Source: Sipunculus nudus
Lineage: Eukaryota > Annelida > Sipuncula > Golfingiida > Sipunculidae
Direction of reading: 5' to 3'
NCBI GenBank assembly: GCA_026874595.1
Contig: CM049318.1
Coordinates: forward strand, 32,272,956-32,336,955
DNA: 64,000 bases
Below the pieces are notes generated by a model. The model saw only the letters and a program-made list of their open reading frames with translations, searched no databases and was not told the DNA's origin. Numbering within the stretch: the stretch's first letter is position 1; each line of letters begins with the position of its first letter. The position numbers and the translations under genes are program-made. Shown in pieces: positions 35,253 through 48,126 of this stretch.

Positions 35253-35773
35253 CGTCACTCTGTTGCCTGACAAATATCTGACATGAAAAATAGTTGAAAT
35301 ATATTAATGTAAGGATAAGATGGTGACGGGGTCGCCGTTTATAAATACAACGGATATGGGTAGGATGATGGGTCAACCATGGGTTTCGTTATAAAGTATT
35401 CCTCAAATGAACAGTTTTTAGGACTCAAACGAGCTGAGCATTAAACGTTTCTCTCTTCCGGCACCCAAAGCCTATAAACTGAGCTAATTTAGTACGAACA
35501 ACCATTTTTTTAATATACGAAGATATAACCACTCGGAAAAACTCGGTCGTTTCCGACTACACACGACAACTCTCGAACGAATACTGAAACAGTCCTCATA
35601 CACAGCCACCTCTACCATATTGTTGTGACTTCAACGGACTTCATCAGACTGAGTTAACTTGCTCCCGCTAGCCACTAGATGGCGATATAGGTGCAAGTAG
35701 CGGGTTGCAGAAATGATTAGTAATGTTGTCCATAATCGTGGCTGAATGCTTGTTTGCCTTCCCTTCTTACGTG

Positions 35774-35922
35774 GATTGCTATAACTTAAACACATATCTG
35801 AACCTATGAATAGGTGGAAGAAAACGCGGATGGCCTGGCATATTTATCGAGAATGATGACCATCTGTCTAGTTATCTCCACCTAGGTTCATAGGTTGAGA
35901 TATTTGTTTAAGTAATAGCAAT
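35774..35922. repeat. Imperfect inverted repeat
   Basis: Left arm ATTGCTATAACTTAAACA... and right arm, reversed, ATTGCTATTACTTAAACA... match over about 45 bp with a spacer near 60 bp. It could be a MITE or a stable hairpin. Confidence 0.75.
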
Positions 35923-35989
35923 TAATCTTTGTCAAAGGCGTGAATTCAGAGCGGTTAGCCAGGAATGTTGGGAACCAGATATTAGTTTG

Positions 35990-36370
35990 CTCGGCTGTCA
36001 GGCCGTCCGTCTGTCTGTCTAGCTGTCTTTCCGTCCGTTATCAGGACAGGAATTCTTACCGCTGGACCTAGAGACTTCTAACTAAATTACATGAAAGTCT
36101 ACAAAAATCTCTTTGGAAACCTTAAATTAGGTCACTGGGACCTATATACTCCAAGCTATGGGTCTCGTAAGTACCCCCCCCAAGAATATTTTTAAAAAAA
36201 TGTACAAAACCTCCAGTATCTAAATAACTGTGCATTAACTGTCATGATTTTATCAATGCATATTGATCATGGATTGTTTCCTCAGTTCATTAAGCTTGTT
36301 GGCGACACTTCTATTTTTTCCAAAATTTTACGTTTTTTTTCTATTTTTTTGGACTTTAAAATCACATGAT
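35990..36370 (-). repeat. Single reversed copy of the 338-bp repeat unit
   Basis: CAGTTCATTAAGCTTGTTGG followed by CGACAC, and the reversed CATATTGATCATG and GGTCTC segments, match the 19.4-21.1k unit on the opposite strand, preceded by CCGTCCGTCTGTCTG, the reverse of the right flank of that array. Confidence 0.65.
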
Positions 36371-37803
36371 TCATGTCAGTTTCTGGGTTGTGGTTTTATC
36401 TAGTGTCCCAAAACCTGGCGTGAATATTGATCATAAGCGAGTGCAATTTACTCATCAACCTGTCCTTCCATATGTTCATATGTCCGTCTGTCTTTCCGTC
36501 CGTTCATCTGAAAATTGGTGCCCGGATGATTATGGGATAATCGGGTCAAAGGTCTAGGTCACAGGACCTTCCTATTTAAAAAGATTGCGGATGCATTTTA
36601 AGCCAATCTTTTCATCCTAAACCTTCCATCCTGTGCATATAGCTGACCTGCTGTTAGGGGAAAAACCTGATTGAATTTTATGTTACTGTTACTTCCATAA
36701 TGCAAACTGTTTCTTCAATGCATGATTAAGGCATTTTTGGAAGGTATTTTGTGAACATAGTCTATAATGTCCTACAGAGGTGTTCAAGTGGATTTCACAG
36801 ATGATGATCATAATTTAAGTGGATTATATGTTACATGGTATTATACCTCTAACGTGGGCTTTAAATAAACGTAAGAACTATTATTAAAAAAAGAATCTCT
36901 GTCTCTGTCTCATGATTTTTTTTATATTTAATGTGAACAAACAACAAAAGCAATATATTTCGGGTGTGACTATTGAAACATTTGGAGTTTCCATATTTGC
37001 AAACATATCATGTTATGTAAATGAGTCACAATATGTCCATATAATTAATATAAAATAGATGACACAGGTAATTGTTGTGCTGTTGTCCGCATGATCAAAG
37101 ACAATCGATGATTGTAAATGAAAAACTGAAACCACACACTTTAACATATTATGAAATCAGAATGTTAATAAATGATGTAATGTTACAAGTATTCACAAAG
37201 TAAAGGCATAAAGAAAAGTAGTTTCTATGGCAACTTGTTTTACCTGATGTAACAATCAGTTTCTATCCAGTGTCAACATATTGACCAATTATACAGGGGA
37301 TAAAAAGTAAAAAAAAAACATATTAAATTTTCTTCTTAGAACATGTATCCAAAGCTACCCTTGAGAATAGTATTGGCCAACTGCATTCTACACAAGTGCT
37401 GAGATATGATGGCTTCATTCGGGTCAGTCATAATCTGCTAATTAGCCGAAATTGGGACCAGTGAGAGCGTCAGTGGAATAAAGAGGAAATCTAATAGATG
37501 TCACTCTAGCTCCAGGATATACACTGAGATAGACATGAAGAGAGTGATGGGTATTCTCCCAGGAGTCATCACCATATTCTGCTTGCGCTAAGCAGGCCTA
37601 GTGGTCCATCTTATTATGATCCATCCATAAGGAGCCCACCTGAGGATTTGTGCAGTTTCAGGTCAATAAAGTCACGTAAAGAGTCAGCTGTAGCCAAGAA
37701 GTGTCGATCACAAGATCAACCAATTGTATGGTTTTATCTTCTTGAAAGAAATGTTGGAGCGGCAGTAGCTCGAAATTGGAAAGTTTTTATTGAAAATAAA
37801 AAT

Positions 37804-37881
37804 AAAAATTTTTGATGCGGGGATTTAAAATTGATGCGGGCGGTGCCTGAGAACCATACCTTTAATTTTTTTTGGCCTTAG
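37804..37881. repeat. 75-bp interspersed repeat, copy 2
   Basis: Same repeat as 28386..28461. It falls inside the gene B tail exon reading frame, which passes through it. Confidence 0.8.
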
Positions 37882-37972
37882 GGCTGTATTTTTTGGCGTC
37901 AAGTTGATTAAGATAATCAATCCAGGAGCGTCTATCTCGTCAGGTGGTATTCTTGTCGCTTCTTTTCTGGTT
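37825..37972 (-). pseudogene. Gene B short tail exon, running into a repeat
   Basis: Starts TRKEATRIPPDEIDAPGLII then LINLTPKN, aligned with the gene C tail, but the stop at the end of the gene C tail is lacking and the frame continues about 20 codons into the 75-bp repeat before a TAA at 37825. Confidence 0.65.
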
Positions 37973-39047
37973 CTGAGAAAAGGAAATTTATTTTGTATAA
38001 CTTATATGGTTTCCTGGATCACTAAATTCATGTGAAGTCTATAACTATTTCAATGAATTAATCACAGGTCAAAGTTAAATTTCCTCATAATGAATCGAAC
38101 ACATTCTAATGTCGTGACTCTGTTAATACGTATGCGCATGCGGGATACGTATGATAATGCAGCTATTTTTGGTCGCTCATTGTAAGATTATTACCTTTTT
38201 CCTCATGAAACTGTGTTACAATATGACCATACAGAAGTACATTTGGTTTACATGATCGCCACTAGATGTCTCCCTATACTGGCAAGTGTAGCACATGTGT
38301 ATCGCCCCTAGGAGGCAGCATGGTTAAGTGATTAAACAACCTAGCTATATTGATGGCTTCAGGCATATTTAAACAAACTGTACATGGGATTTCCTCAGCT
38401 GGCACCAGTAACAGGGTATTCACTAACCAAAAAGATAAACTGCTTCTGTAGCACCTTAACATATCCAACAACCAACGAATAAAAACATACGTACTTTTTG
38501 TCAATGGAAGTGAAACAATTTTTAGAAATACTCTTCGTCCAGATTTGACTATTTCACTGGAATATTATGGGCCCTATAACCTATTGATCAGGATTTGTTA
38601 AACCACACTTTTTTGTTTTCGTGACCTTTTGTTTTTGTTTGTTTTTTTTTGGGGGGGGGGGGCACCGAAGGATCACATCAAAACATCTTGTCCTTATAGA
38701 TGATAGGGTATTCCGGTGTCAAAATAGTAAGACTGACTGACTGTAATTGTTTTGTACGGTGTAACATGGTGATGAGGGAGTCCATTTTTATTGCATAAAT
38801 TTTAATCGAATCACGGGCGTCCGTTTTCTTACTGTATACGTACACCCATACGAACTGCATACTCATTTATCTGATTATACCTTTATCCTTTAATTTTGTT
38901 TTTTTTAAAGCTATCGTGCTCAATTTTAGAAAGAAACGTGTGAGATTACTTCTGATTTTGTGACATATCCTGCGCTTGGAACGGTTCACCATATGTTGTG
39001 TCACAAAAAAAGTTTTTTTTTTGTCTGTAACAGGTACGGACACTTAC

Positions 39048-39164
39048 CGTATATAATCAGAGCAAAAAGGAAGCAGGCTTACGAAAAGAAGCATGATTAT
39101 AACACATCCAAATATTGCTGTCTGCCATAACTGTAGTCGGTAAATCGACGAATTGTTTGCATGG
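39048..39164 (-). pseudogene. Gene B transmembrane exon
   Basis: 38 whole codons with a hydrophobic span AIFGCVIIMLLFVSLLPFC. It aligns without gaps to the gene C exon at 63487..63604 but is 1 nt shorter at its acceptor side, so it is out of phase with phase-1 upstream exons. Not similar to the gene A transmembrane exon. Donor GTAAGT. Confidence 0.72.
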
Positions 39165-40585
39165 CTGAAAGTAAAAGGAAATTATATATGTATATATAAT
39201 GCTGTTTACTATATAGTCATGTAATGTTGTTCTGCGATATATAAAGATGGCATTGTTCTGTAAAAGTTTAGTTATGGTATAAAGTAATAGTAATGGGGAA
39301 TATTAAGTGAAAAGGCATAAGACTTAGATAAACATTTTCCTGAAAAGGGTCATTAGTCAGCATATTGCGTTACTAGAAAACGTAGAGGTAATACGAATAC
39401 GTCATGGATTATAAGAAGTTATCTGTACAGCTGACGAGGATCCAGAAGTCGTGGACATACAAGAAGAAATGGCAGTCGGTTGGTATGGTGCCGTTACAGA
39501 TCAATTCCCATGTTGGATGTGTTTTGATTATTTTGGCGGACCGCCCGTGCTATAAATACAAGGGTATAAGCAAAACGAACAGCCTGTGTGAAGTAACGTC
39601 GGCGTTTTCTGGCCTTTTTTTATAAAAGGTTCATCTTTGCTTAGCATTAGTTAATAACAGCAGATATCCGAATAGGCCCCTTTAAAAATTTTGACCGACA
39701 GAGCAAAAAATGTATATATTTTTTTACTGGACAATTTTTAAGATACTGTTGGGAAAATGGATCTCATCCCACTCTCTACATCCCATATTGATCGATATAT
39801 GTGCAGCGTCCTTGACATGCATTCCACGATCCAATATATATTCTATTAGTCTAAATTTAAATGCCTGTCGAGAGTCGCAATCGGTAAAGGGTTTCAGTCT
39901 TTGCGACCAAAAGTTCCGTCCCCTGGGTGCGCTCTTATGGCTCATCATTGCAAATTATCTGAGATAACTTCTGTACTTTTAATTAGTAATTAATTGCACT
40001 AATACACCCTGGAAAAACTTTCCATGTCTAATAAAGATGAAATTTATTACATAATAACATTTTTATCACGTACATGAAACATAGTTTTTTATTGACAAAT
40101 TATACTTCAAGAAATAAAGAGGAATTAATTCAACATGGTTTATTTTGAAATTACAGATATAACATCCACAGTGGTTGATCGGTTCCTTCAAATCTGTCAC
40201 TTTAAGGTTACAAGGAAACCAATTTACGGTTCTAACCATCTTTCATCATCTTTTTTTTAAATAATATTTTTACATGTTTTATTCTATGTATTTCAAAGTA
40301 ACCTAAACACTCTTGACGCAGAGGGGGGAGCGTACATTAGGCTCGCGAAAAATAAAGAAAAGCTCGATTTTGAATGCTTGAATAACATTCACTTTTATTA
40401 AGATATTGAAAAATGAATCAGAATGCATAATTAAAAAAGTAAATAGTAAATGGTATTATGGATTTTGATGCCTTGTTTACTAAGGTGTTTATGCTAAAGG
40501 GGGAAATTATTTAACGTTGCACAATTGTATACTTAAATGAATACATAAATGCTTGCCATATTTTCATTTTTAAACATTTCCATTT

Positions 40586-40908
40586 TCCAATGATCCCCTA
40601 TCTCCCCTGCCCGACAAATGCAGCTACTGTCGGTTTGATTGCATTTGCTTGTCAGACAAGAAAACCGACACGTGAGTTCACACTTTTAACCATAGAAGCC
40701 GATGTGACAGGTGCACGAGCCGTCTTTTTTGTTACATAATGAATTGTCACAACCAAAGGGGCATGGACTGAGACAGCTCTCCCCGTAGTAACCACGTTTA
40801 CACTCCGGACACGAGCCATTCTTAGTGTCACATGGACCTTAGCAGTTCTCTGAACATGTTTTGCTGCAGTTCTAGCCGAATGTGCCTCCTCTACACTCTG
40901 CAAACATT
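40586..40908 (-). pseudogene. Gene B multi-EGF exon copy, stops and lost donor
   Basis: Homologous to gene A exon 7 but one EGF repeat shorter. Three in-frame stops (after GGTFG, after SENC and after GFYG), and the donor GT reads GG. The acceptor TTTGCAG is kept. Confidence 0.88.
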
Positions 40909-41674
40909 TGATTGATGAAACAAATAAAAAATTAATATATATATTTTATACTATAACAATATAACAAAGTATAACTAATTACAGACAGAATGTTTCTCAT
41001 TCAACTTATTATCATAATTGAACCTGGTGTCACTTTTCACAAGTTCAACAATCAGATCACAGGTCAGAACAAGGTGACACCTAATAGAAAATAATGACTG
41101 TTGTCTTCGACGTCGAAGGCAAGGATAGCAAGTTGTTCATCTCATCATGTAATAAACCCTTTCAATAACAAACGGTTAACGGTGCTCCTTGGTTATTGCC
41201 CTAACCTTCCTCGAAATTGTTATCAAAATCCCTTTGTAACATCTAACCAATCAATCAGCCAAACAGCCAAGGGTAAACGACAATAGTTATAATAATAATG
41301 AAGTACACCCTACCACTGCAGATATTCACTTACATTTTCTGTAGAAGAATGTATGTGTATTCTGTCTTACTCTGCACACAAATTAATGAAATGGTGATTT
41401 ATGTTAAGGAAAGTTCGTCTGACGCCTCTGTGACTGTAGGTAGAAAAAATGTAATATACGCCGGTTGATTGCATATGTGCAGTAGCTGGAAGTTCAATAG
41501 TTGCAAAACGCCCTATTCCAAACTCTGGTTCTTCTAACTTGAGGTTACATTGCCTTATAAAATATGTTTGGATTATTATTACGCCCCAATCCCACATATA
41601 AAAAACTAGTTGATATAAAACAAATAGTCTGTGTGTGATGGGAAAGGCGTTTTCTTATCTATTTTTATAGAAGC

Positions 41675-42710
41675 TTAAAGGTGCCCAATCACCCAAAAAG
41701 CATGATAAATTAACACGAAAAATAGGTTCTTCTCTTTAAAAAAATTGTACCTTTCAAAATATTGCCCTGAAACCGTTTGCTTACTCCTCAACACGAGTGT
41801 TAAAAACAGTGGACCGGGCGCGATCAAATGGGTCAACATAAACACAGCGCGTGCATCGCCCGGCCATAACACGTGTAAATCAGGAGATGCCCTGAATGGC
41901 TTGGCGAATAAATGTAATACATGCTCCCGCTGTGTGAAACACCGCCTGTTGTGACTTACAATCGGACCTCTGGTGACGCGGCCTTAAAATGGTAAACAGA
42001 CACACTTGACTGTGTTTACCAACAGGCACATCAATAGCGTCATATCGACCCTCTGGCATTACGACAAGATTACTAGCGTCAAAGTGTCATGACCTCTATG
42101 ACTGAGGAACGCATTAATGAAGATGCAAATATTTTCGTCATTTCTGACAACGCTTCATGTCCTACAGGTACACTGTATATCAACATAAACCAGACCAATC
42201 ATTAGCATTTTTTGTGTACCTTTTAATAATATCAAACATGAGCGAGAAAAGTTCCATTTAACCCTGCGCATTGGTAAACCCTTTGGCGTGTTTGTTGAAT
42301 TTTTGACCGCATGATCACTAGCATGGCTCGCACGGGTTACAGGACGCAGGCAGCTTGCAGGCGATACAGGAAATGACCCGTGTCCATGGAGACAGTGTTT
42401 CAGTTTTGGTTGTGAGCTCACATGTGTACTATTGTGTAAATTCATTATTTTTTAGCATAATATTGAGATTATGGGCCGTTTACCACGATATGAATGAAAC
42501 CTGATGCAAGACCACTGCGATACAGTCCTAGATATAACTTGTATCACGACTCAAGTAGGCTTACCAGCCCAATTATCCGATCGCCTACTGATTCGGGTTG
42601 TCACGGCTAGCACATCAATAACAAGCTGTTAGATAGCCGTATACGAGGTACTGAGAATGTGTGTTGAAATGGCTTTGCTGGGAAACTGGGTCGAACAGCG
42701 CTAAAGGGTA
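41675..42710. mobile_element. MITE-like element, TTAA-ended family, copy 4 (expanded)
   Basis: Starts TTAAAGGTGCCC; core GGACCGGGCGCGATC at about 41812. Right-hand similarity to the 13.3k part resumes near 42.63k, so about 600 bp of other sequence lies inside. The right edge is approximate. Confidence 0.55.
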
Positions 42711-43109
42711 AGAAGACATGGAGGTGGGAAGGGAGGAAGATGCAGATTAGTCATTGTCCAAGGCAAACGTCGGTACCATTAAGAAACGTCTAATCTAGGT
42801 ACAAATTTATATCTTTTGGGAGTAGAATAATAATTTGTATTTAAACCTACCACAACACTGATTGCAGATAGATCTTAGTCAATTTTACATAATACTTCGT
42901 CAATAAACAACGCTTCAGCGGCGAGTCTGCTAGGTGCCCAATTATATGCACTCCGTTTCACCCCATCTTGAAAGCATTCTTACTTCAGAACGATGTTCAT
43001 CAATTATCACACCATACAAGGCCATCAGTTCTCCCTGCTGAATGCAAAGTCGCTATGCCGACATATGAAATGACGTCACTACCGCATTTGCTGGTTCCTA
43101 TAAAAGTGT

Positions 43110-43210
43110 ACAAATACAGAGTGGGGTTGGGATCTGTCGTACCATGATGGTTAAAGCAGCCGAGATCATGGGTTCGATTCCCGCCGGCAGTGAACTGACT
43201 TTTCTTTGTA
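43110..43210 (+). mobile_element. tRNA-like SINE fragment
   Basis: Box A-like ATGGTTAAAGCAGCCGAG and box B GGTTCGATTCC, about 25-30 nt apart. A full cloverleaf was not found, so a SINE head is more likely than a tRNA gene. Confidence 0.45.
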
Positions 43211-43253
43211 TTCTAGTTCCATCTCTATATTCAATGAACCAGCATGACTATTC

Positions 43254-43400
<147 letters not shown>

Positions 43401-43984
43401 TATTGGAGAACTAGCAAACAGAACAAATAAAAAAGAAAAATAAAGGAAACTTTGTCGTCAATGTTTTTTTTTCTACGGAGGTTTCTATAAAAACAAAATG
43501 CTGACGCACCTCTAGAAGGTTTAAAGATGGCAATTTTGTAGTGGGCCAGTTTTACAGGCAAGATGTAAAATTATTCTTTGGCCGCGGATACAAAACTAGG
43601 GCTGATAAAAGCATTGCTCCTGAGTAAGTATATTTAGTATTACCTTTGCGATTATCTATCAGGGTTCATTGACAAAAAAAGTCCTACTATTATTTTAGGA
43701 TTTGGGTGTTGTCTGTTACAGCCTCATTTGTTCCACGTTCTCAAAACAGCTATCAGGGCCTCCCATTTCCGTACGCACTAAAACCCCTCGATGTCATGGG
43801 TCGCATCTAAGTTACAGTAGAATCTCTGATACGGATACTGATGGGACCGGACATTTGGCCCACAATAGAGAGATGCCCTGAGTAATGAGACTATATATAT
43901 CGGGACCTACTTACTTGCAGTCTTACTGCTTTCACTGAATCGCATCAACGCAAGAAAATAACACCAGTTAAAAAAATATATATC

Positions 43985-43987
43985 AAA

Positions 43988-44044
<57 letters not shown>
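43985..44044. repeat. (TA)n microsatellite at the LTR edge
   Basis: About 55 bp TA immediately left of the retrotransposon; its continuation appears right of 52340, suggesting insertion into a TA tract. Confidence 0.93.
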
Positions 44045-44048
<4 letters not shown>

Positions 44049-44423
44049 ACCGGGGGCGCTATTTTCTCCAATGCTGCTCTACCTGTGGCTATTGTTAGGT
44101 TCGGGCGGGCTCCATGAGTGGAACAACAGTATGGCTGATCACAGTTTATTCTGTCAAAGATGAAACAATATGGATAAATCGTCAAACGGCTGACGTGACG
44201 GAATCTGGCAAACTGCACAGTTCCCTCCGTCGTAACCGCTTTATCTTAGCTCACCTTTGACCCTAATTAACATAACAGAACTCATGTGGTCCCAGTCTGC
44301 CACGAACTGCGCGCACTGACCGACCCTGGGCAGATACGACATTGAGATACACACAGAAAATCAGTATGGGCGCTCCATAAATATAACTAGCCAAATGAAA
44401 CCCTCAAAACTAGCTCTGTGACA
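44045..44423 (-). repeat. 3' LTR
   Basis: Begins TGTCAC and ends GTGACA on the plus strand. About 20 by-eye differences from the other LTR plus a 33-bp gap. Confidence 0.92.
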
Positions 44424-44450
44424 CGCTTCCCCCCCCCCCCCCCCATCGTG
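44424..44450 (-). other. Polypurine tract candidate
   Basis: On the minus strand a G-run followed by AAGCG lies directly before the 3' LTR, the expected plus-strand primer position. Confidence 0.6.
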
Positions 44451-44520
44451 AAATGGCGTCCTCGCCATAGGCAATGACATATACAAAGTGATCAAAGATA
44501 ACTGTAGCACGATTAATGTT

Positions 44521-46546
44521 TTATACATAAACTGCTGATGTATTATAATTCATGGTCAACCTAGTATGTGCAAGGGGTGCATGTACTTGCGCTGCATAAA
44601 CGTGATTAGGTGCAGGTGTTGTTTGAACGAAGCCATGTGTCCGTCCATACTGGAGCCTTTGTACAGGTCTCCTTACTCGAGACGATCTCCTAAGCACAGT
44701 TTCCTCAGGCGCACTGACTCCTTCCGGTTGCTCGGTCGTATCAGAGGCATCACCTGTTTGTTCATTCTCCACAGGTAAAACGGACTGGTCGGTGGGGATT
44801 ATGTCTGCAGTAATGGCGTATGAGCTGTCATGACTTTCCGATAGTATCACTTCCTCTGGGTTGCCGTTCACTTCATCGGAAGTTCCTATTGGCTCCATGG
44901 ATGGTTTCCTATTGTTACTAATAAACCAGCAGTAACCGTTAACATCCTCACCATCTGTTTCTGAACTTTCTTGCTCATCTCTATGTAGGCTTGACCTTCG
45001 GCGAGTCACCTGTTTAGTCACTGCAGGCTCATGAAATGGTAATCCATATCTCAGTAACATGTTACGGTGTAACGTTCGTTTCGGCCCTGTTCTATTTTCT
45101 AGTTGGACTACAAAGACAGGTAGGTCTTGATATGGTCTCTCCAGAATCACATATACCTCCTTATACCATTTATCTGCCAACTTTTGTCGTCCTTTCAGTC
45201 CTACGTTTTGTACCAAAACGCGATCTCCAAGTTGTAAGTCGAGGTGGGGTTTGACTTTCTGATCATATCTGTCCTTATATTTCTGTCCCATTATCAAAGC
45301 TTGCTCCGATGCGGCTTGGTACGCGAAACTCAGCCTTTCTTTCATTTTACGTATAAATTCCGTGTAACTGGTAGATGGTGGCAGAGGACTGTGTCAACAG
45401 TGAGTTTTGTTTCTCTCCCAAACATTAAATAGTATGGGGCATATCCATTACTCTCGTGCTTAGTAGCGTTGTATTCGTGCACTAGTGGAGCCAAATACGA
45501 TTTCCAATCTGATTTCTTTGCTTCTTCCAGTGTCCTGATCATGGCAAGTAAGGTCTGGTTGAAACTCTCGCACATTCCTTTGCCTTGCGGATGATACGGA
45601 GTAGTACGGGACTTCTTCATGCCTAAGATTTTTCACAGTTTTTCATTATACTAGAGATGAAGTTGGGTCCCTGGTCGCTATGCATACGTGATGGGAAACC
45701 ATAATGCACAAAGAAGTTGTCAAAGAGTAGTTGCGCAGTTGTTTTGGCAGTCTGATCTTTCGAAGCGATAGCTTTAGCATACCTGGTAAAGTGATCCACT
45801 ATTACCAACACATTGCTGTATCCCCCCTTACAGTCTTCCATGGTACAATAATCAACACACACTAGCTCCATGGGCTGAGAGGATCTAATATTGACTAGTT
45901 CTGCTTTCGGCTGTTGCACAGGTGTTTTGCTGCAAATGCACTGCTTACACATCCTGACCTTTTCTTCTACATCTTTCGTCAGTCCTGGCCAATAGAAACG
46001 ATGCTGTACTAGGTCTAGTGTACGATCCCGACCTTGACGTCCTGCATCATCATGTAATCCAGCCAAGGCTTGTTCTCTTAAGATTTCTGGGAGTATCAGT
46101 TGATTCTCAGTTTCACCCTGGATACACACTGTTCGATACAGGATCCCTCCGATCATCGCTAATTTATCCCATTCTCGGAGTATCTTACTTACACTTGTGT
46201 CCTCCTCCTGTATCTCTGACTGGTCTGGACGTATTCCGGCTATAACATATTGCAAAACCGTATTGATCACTTTGTCGCTAGTCTGAGCTTCTTTTAACTT
46301 TTTCCTGATGTTGTCATCGTCGCTTACTACTAGGATGTTACTTTCCTCACTACCGGCCGGAACCATCGCCTGTTGACTGACATATGGGACAGAAGGTGGC
46401 CCTTGCTCCGATGTCCTCCCATCTTGGTTTGGGTGTGATGACTGATCCGGTGTCCTTGGTAGTCTAGAAAGGCCGTCTACATCCTGAGCCTTTTTTCTTG
46501 GTCTGTAGTCAATAGTAAAGTCATACATGGACAGTGCTGCAACCAA
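44521..46546 (-). pseudogene. Retrotransposon integrase region of pol (broken)
   Basis: Three consecutive frames separated by frameshifts: an end-of-RNase H linker with zinc-binding H..H..C..C region and catalytic core start (VDYCTMEDC, HSDQGPNF), a core end (YHPQGKGMCESF) and a C-terminal domain with a long acidic tail. Homologous to Ty3/gypsy integrases. Confidence 0.88.
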
Positions 46547-46554
46547 TCGCTGGC

Positions 46555-48126
46555 CTAAAGCATCTTATATAGCTGATCTAAGTATGTCAAGGAATTGTTA
46601 TTCGTTTTGACCGTCAACTTGTTACCATATAAGTAGCCGTGGAACTTGTTTGTTACTGCCCACTTTAAAGCCAGAAACTCCAGTTTGTGTGCTGGATAGT
46701 TCTTTTCATTCGGCCTCAACGATCGGCTGGCGTAGGCGGTCACACGTTGTTTACCTTCTTGCTCTTGATATAATATGGCTCCTAAACCTTCCTTGCTAGC
46801 ATCGGTATGTAAAACAAATGGCTTTTGATAATCTGCAGAACCTAACACAGGTGGGGTTGTTAACCGTTCAATCACTGTGCTGAAGGCCTTTTGTTGATCT
46901 TCTCCCCATGTCCATGAGTTGATTTTTGTCCTTTGTTGCTTTTTCTTTCTGGATCGATTGTCACCATTCTGCAGGAACTTGTTTAATGGATGAACAATCC
47001 TAGAGTAGTTTCTCACAAACCACCGGTAGTATCCCGCAAAGCCAAGGAATTTTCGCAGTTCATCCACGTTTCTTGGGACTGGCCAGTTCTTCAACGCCTC
47101 AGTCTTCTCAGGATCGGTTTCTATACCATCAGCCGAAATTATGTGGCCTAGATATTTCACTCTGGTAGTGAACAAGTGACACTTGGACGGTTTCAACTTT
47201 AACCTATGTTCTTTCAGTTTAGTGAATATTGCATCCAGTCGTTCCAAATGTTCCTAAAATGTGTTAGAAAATACAATTATGTCATCCAAGTAAACTAAAC
47301 ACTGTTTTAAAGCCTAATTACCTAAACATTTCTCCATCAGTCTCTGAAAGCAGCTCGGAGCGTTAGTAAGTCCAAAACACATGCGATTTAATTCGTAAAG
47401 CCCAAGTGGTCCAGCAGTAAAAGCGATTTTGTGTTTATCTTCTTCTTTTATTTCAACTTGCCAATATCCAGATTGCAAATCTAACGTGGAGAACCATTTC
47501 CCATCAGTCAGGATATCCAGAGTTTCGTCAATTCTTGGGAAATAGTAAGCATCACGTATTGTTCGGGCATTTAGTTTTCGCAGATTGACACAAATTCAGA
47601 GGCTGTCATCTTTCTTTCGGACAAGCACCAAATTTGACGCAAATTGGCTGGTTGATTCTCTAATAACTCCACCATCTATCATCTCTGTTCATTGATTCCG
47701 AACCTCGTCGTAGAGAGCTGGTGGAATTCTTTGGCGAGGCTGCTTGAATGGCGTACTGTCAGTTAATTTAATTTCATGTTGCACGGTACTGGTCCTCCCT
47801 AATTCAGTTTTGGTTTTGGCAAACACATATTTCCATTTAATTAGCAGAGCTTCCACCTGGAGTTGCTACTCAGTGCTCAGTTGTTCCTGATCCCAGTTAA
47901 AGCCAAATGCTTTTCCAGTTTCTCCTAATTTTTGACCTGCTTTGCTGCCACTTATTGGACCACCGACTACGGAAACTTCTTGTAGTACACATAGGTTGAT
48001 GTTTGGTTTTAGGATTTGATCTTTTGCCGAGATGTTATATAGCTAGACTGGAACTTTATAGGTAGTTCTCTTCTGTCTGATCTGTACTATCCTTGGACAT
48101 AATGTAACTCCTCCTGGTAAAGCATC
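46555..48126 (-). pseudogene. Retrotransposon reverse transcriptase / RNase H (stops)
   Basis: Minus-strand frame with FSTLDLQSGYWQVE, CFGLTNAPSCF, the catalytic YLDDIIVFS and RNase H HTDASKEGLGAILYQ. Several in-frame stops lie in the RT part and one at the RNase H end (46555). Confidence 0.9.

Larger units (their letters stand above)
35253..37803. other. Intergenic region between gene A and gene B
   Basis: Collinear with 60.75-62.87k between genes B and C: blocks at 35.42-35.66k and 36.95-37.25k match 60.90-61.14k and 61.55-61.83k. It holds an inverted-repeat hairpin, a CTCF-like site and one reversed copy of the 338-bp repeat unit. No gene was recognised. Confidence 0.65.

Noticed and set aside
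42155-42445. 96-residue minus-strand frame
   Set aside because: Lies inside the expanded TTAA-ended MITE-like element; no domain, no splice context.
43140-43200. tRNA gene
   Set aside because: Box A and B motifs are present, but the acceptor and anticodon arms do not pair into a full cloverleaf; more likely a SINE.
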